Shown in pieces: positions 63,505-64,000 of a stretch of DNA of 64,000 bases (within the stretch, counting starts at the first letter, position 1; each line of letters starts with the position of its first letter). This DNA comes from Tubulanus polymorphus (Eukaryota; Nemertea; Palaeonemertea; Tubulaniformes; Tubulanidae). Below the pieces are notes generated by a model. It had not been told where the DNA came from and made no database searches. It saw only the letters and a program-made list of their open reading frames with translations. The stretch lies in contig NC_134035.1 of assembly GCF_964204645.1 (NCBI RefSeq), forward strand, positions 13,910,186 to 13,974,185, read 5' to 3'. Both the position numbers and the translations under genes were made by a program.

Positions 63505-64000
63505 CGGGGTATTTAATCTCTCCTCTCTCCTCTCTCCTCTCTCCTCTCTCCTCTCTCCTCTCTCCTCTCTCCTCTCTCCTCTCTTCTCTCTCCTCTCTCC
63601 TCTCTCCTCTCTCCTCTCTCCTCTCTCCTCTCTCCTCTCTCCTCTCTCCTCTCCTCTCCTCTCTCCTCTCTCCTCTCTTCTCCCCTCTCTCCTCTCTCCT
63701 CTCTCCTCTCTCCTCTCTCCTCTCTCCTCTCTCCTCTCTCTTCTTTCCCCTCTCTCCTCTCTCCTCTCACCTCTCTCTTCTCCCCTCTCTCATCTCTCCT
63801 CTCACCTCTCCTCTCTCCTCTCCTCTCTCCTCTCTCTTCTTTCCCCTCTCTCCTCTCTCCTCTCACCTTTCCTCTCTCCTCTCCTCTCTCCTCTCTCTTC
63901 ATTCCCCTCTCTCCTCTCTCCTCTCTCCTCTCACCTTTCCTCTCTCCCTCTCCTCTCTCCTCTCTCCTCTCTCCTCTCTCCTCTCTCCTCTCTCCTCTCC
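63505..64000. repeat. CTCTC/CTCTCTC pentamer-heptamer tract to window end
   Basis: An almost pure pyrimidine tract of CTCTCCT units with occasional TTCTTTCCCC and CTCACC interruptions. On the other strand it is purine-only (GAGAGGA), which gives a false Arg/Glu open frame. Confidence 0.96.

Noticed and set aside
63513-63902. Arg/Glu-rich 129-codon frame on the minus strand
   Set aside because: Pure purine tract; no gene context.

Overview
The window looks like nuclear DNA of an invertebrate animal, probably a lophotrochozoan (mollusc, annelid, brachiopod or nemertean type). That placement is an inference from gene content and compact gene structure and has not been tested. Genes are split into many short exons with GT-AG introns. 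The gene set is metazoan: Myt1 kinase, KICSTOR subunit ITFG2, ILRUN, WDR76, tetraspanin and an SLC47-type MATE. The rest is AT-rich and crowded with minisatellites, a 1.3-kb satellite and small inverted-repeat elements.

Layout: 1-1053, 36-bp minisatellite and intron. 1054-6544 (+), C-terminal part of Myt1 (PKMYT1). 6830-9250, a chain of minisatellites. 9438-11710 (-), an unidentified membrane-anchored protein. 11825-19844, six tandem copies of a ~1.33-kb satellite with two nested inverted-repeat elements. 19840-25242 (-), ITFG2. 26621-29060 (+), thymidylate synthase. 30183-32386 (-), ILRUN. 32590-33320, a 58-bp array of E-boxes and telomere-like motifs. 33463-38040 (+), WDR76. 39429-45064 (-), an alpha/beta-hydrolase-like protein. 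45609-48453 (+), a tetraspanin. 48454-52831, intergenic DNA with several non-autonomous transposon-like elements. 52832-57390 (+), a MATE transporter. 59340-59504 (+), probably the first exon of a further gene. The rest to 64000 is minisatellite and pyrimidine tract.

The genes do not form a pathway. They are unrelated housekeeping genes, and three pairs are head to head (ITFG2/TYMS, ILRUN/WDR76, hydrolase/tetraspanin), so they may share promoters. Seven gene models were rebuilt by hand with consistent splice phase from ATG to stop (450, 530, 329, 295, 593, 437, 250 and 556 codons for the eight genes other than partial PKMYT1, counting the unidentified protein).

The most striking observation is that many minisatellites are not random. 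In at least six places the repeat unit is a copy of an exon-intron junction: the last part of the intron, the splice site and the first bases of the exon (or the exon end plus donor). Cases lie in PKMYT1 (donor array and a 48-bp acceptor duplication), ITFG2 (exons 1, 6 and 9), the hydrolase (exon 2) and the tetraspanin (exon 5). Several of these exons therefore have roughly 15 to 34 competing splice acceptors. In ITFG2 exon 9 the whole array stays open in the correct frame.
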